Positions 62,921 through 64,000 of a stretch of 64,000 bases of DNA are shown here, piece by piece. Source of the DNA: Epilithonimonas sp. JDS (GTDB lineage: Bacteria; Bacteroidota; Bacteroidia; Flavobacteriales; Weeksellaceae); NCBI RefSeq assembly GCF_021261315.1, contig NZ_JAJSAX010000001.1:310001-374000 (forward strand), written 5' to 3'. The stretch's first letter is position 1. Each line of letters starts with the position of its first letter. The position numbers and the translations under genes are program-made. A model generated the notes under the pieces. The model ran no database searches. It was given only the letters and a program-made list of their open reading frames with translations, and was not told the origin of the DNA.

Positions 62921-63772
62921 CTATATTTTTTTTGAAATGCCAAAAAGTATTCCTTTTGATATGGATTTTAATTTTGCAAATTTATCTTCTTCAAAGAGTA
63001 AAACCGATATATATCTTAATCCAATGTATTTTACTATCAAATGTTTTTTTTTCCTTATTGGATATAAATGCGGATATCTTCTCCAGATATAGATTTGATT
63101 TTTTATCAAATAAAAAGTACGGAATGCAGAATAGTTATCAGAGATTCTGCCTTTGAGAGTGTTTTCAGAATATCCTATTTTATGATTCAGAATTATATCT
63201 GTAAGTATTACTGTTTGCAGAGCATATTTTTTATTTGCCTTATAACAAAAATCGAAATCTACAGCGTCTATAAATAGTTCTTCATCAAACAATAAACCTT
63301 TTTCAAAGGTTGATCTTGGAAAAGCCGATCCAGAAGTAATACATTCTTTTACCAACATAATGGTATTTTCGTTATCATTTTTATAGGCTAGTTTTTCCCG
63401 AGCTGTATAATTGACTCCAAAAATACCAATGTTAGGATTTTCATTTTTTGAAATTTTTTCTTTATATCTTTCCAGCATTCCCGGTGCGAAGTAACTATCC
63501 TGATCAAATGTTATTAAAAAATCAAAATCATTGGATAGCAAGCAATTTACTCCAAAATTCAAGGCTTTTCCTATTCCAACATTCTCACCTACTCCAGCAA
63601 AGGTAATCTTGCCACTTATTTTTTTTATTTCTTCGCAACTATAATTTCTTTCTCCGCTGGGTGTATTTTCCCAGATTATAAGATGATCTAAGTCACTGAT
63701 ATAGGATGAGATATTTTTTTTTAGCATCTCTAATTCTGGAAAATAAGTAACAACAACTCCTATAAGCTTCAT
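62921..63772 (-). CDS. glycosyltransferase family 2 (rhamnosyltransferase-like)
   Basis: 283 residues. MKLIGVVVTYFPELEMLKKNI, then DHLIIWENTPSG, FLITFDQDSYFAPGML (DQDS motif) and FIDAVDFDFCYKANK, a layout typical of RfbF/RfbN-like rhamnosyltransferases. Together with rfbC this suggests a rhamnose-containing surface polysaccharide. It is the first cluster gene in this window. Confidence 0.9.
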   Translation of the reverse strand: MKLIGVVVTYFPELEMLKKNISSYISDLDHLIIWENTPSGERNYSCEEIKKISGKITFAGVGENVGIGKALNFGVNCLLSNDFDFLITFDQDSYFAPGMLERYKEKISKNENPNIGIFGVNYTAREKLAYKNDNENTIMLVKECITSGSAFPRSTFEKGLLFDEELFIDAVDFDFCYKANKKYALQTVILTDIILNHKIGYSENTLKGRISDNYSAFRTFYLIKNQIYIWRRYPHLYPIRKKKHLIVKYIGLRYISVLLFEEDKFAKLKSISKGILFGISKKI

Positions 63773-64000
63773 TTTAATATTTTATAATTTAACTATTAGT
63801 GTAAAAAAACATGCTTTTTCAAATAATAAAAAATAATTCGCTCGATAACTTAAATTAATTTGAAAAAAGCCAAGATTTATATGGTTCATATAATTCAGAA
63901 ATATCAACCATAATAAATATTTGTGCACTATACAAAATTAATAACATAATCCACGCAAGATATTTAAACTTATAGGGAAATGCGTATAACAGCATTGGAA
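63773..64000. other. AT-rich upstream region at the window edge
   Basis: 228 bp with no protein-like frame. It presumably holds the start region of the next cluster gene, or a promoter for the leftward glycosyltransferases. Confidence 0.35.

Overview
The window looks like chromosome of a flavobacterium, most likely a Chryseobacterium/Epilithonimonas-type member of the Weeksellaceae. The support is low GC, few visible Shine-Dalgarno sites, promoter -7 boxes of the form TAnnTTTG, a menaquinone gene (menC), a bifunctional OlsF-like acyltransferase and many secreted proteins whose signal peptides end in SQ or AQ. The genus is inferred from protein style, not from a marker search.

Left part (1-37.5 kb), mostly housekeeping: a secreted esterase (cut by the window edge), an MBL hydrolase, and an AIG2-like/MFS pair divergent from a LysR regulator. 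A complete cyanophycin locus follows: synthetase cphA, divergent from cyanophycinase cphB and an isoaspartyl peptidase. Next come a secreted LRR protein, two small membrane proteins, a cystathionine/cysteine synthase-like enzyme, a LolC/E-like permease head-to-head with NamZ (DUF1343), queD, hemN, pheT, a YoeB toxin-antitoxin pair, dnaN, a DgkA-like kinase, ddl, coaD, two identical tRNA-Phe genes, olsF, an aspartate kinase, fbp, menC, an M1 peptidase and groES-groEL. Two copies of a structured intergenic element (12.02 and 18.64 kb) share conserved flanks around a stem whose sequence differs but stays paired.

Middle part (37.55-49.87 kb), the main discovery: an integron-like gene-cassette array. 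A tyrosine recombinase with all catalytic residues, but without a visible IntI-specific extra domain, is transcribed away from a row of promoter-poor small genes. Each gene is followed by a 119-140 bp imperfect palindrome (attC-like; R'' ending in AAC, R' beginning with GTT). The core at the start of a cassette is the reverse complement of the core at its end, and differs between cassettes (GTTAGCC/GGCTAAC, GTTATGC/GCATAAC, GTTAGCAGAA/TTCTGCTAAC and so on). This is what site-specific excision and insertion of circular cassettes predicts and what ordinary interspersed repeats do not. A candidate attI with a promoter pointing into cassette 1 lies between the recombinase and the first cassette. 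Cargo is small and mostly unknown: five lipoproteins, a CpXC protein, a YwqK-like (MORN_2) protein, a DUF1877 protein and an Imm26-like protein, a flavour reminiscent of immunity to contact-dependent toxins. Cassettes near the recombinase are intact. The distal half is decaying (three-frameshift TPR gene, truncated thioredoxin-like and DUF1963 genes, deleted attC sites), as expected if new cassettes enter near the recombinase.

Right part (50-64 kb): a small conserved protein, a lipoprotein, a CPA2-type cation:proton antiporter with a C-terminal USP-like region, an RlpA-like protein, a 0.7-kb AT-rich gap, rimO, and a leftward surface-polysaccharide cluster (glycosyltransferases, a membrane-anchored GH39-like glycosidase, an epimerase, a cytidylyltransferase, rfbC and a WcaJ-type initiating transferase) that runs toward the window edge.
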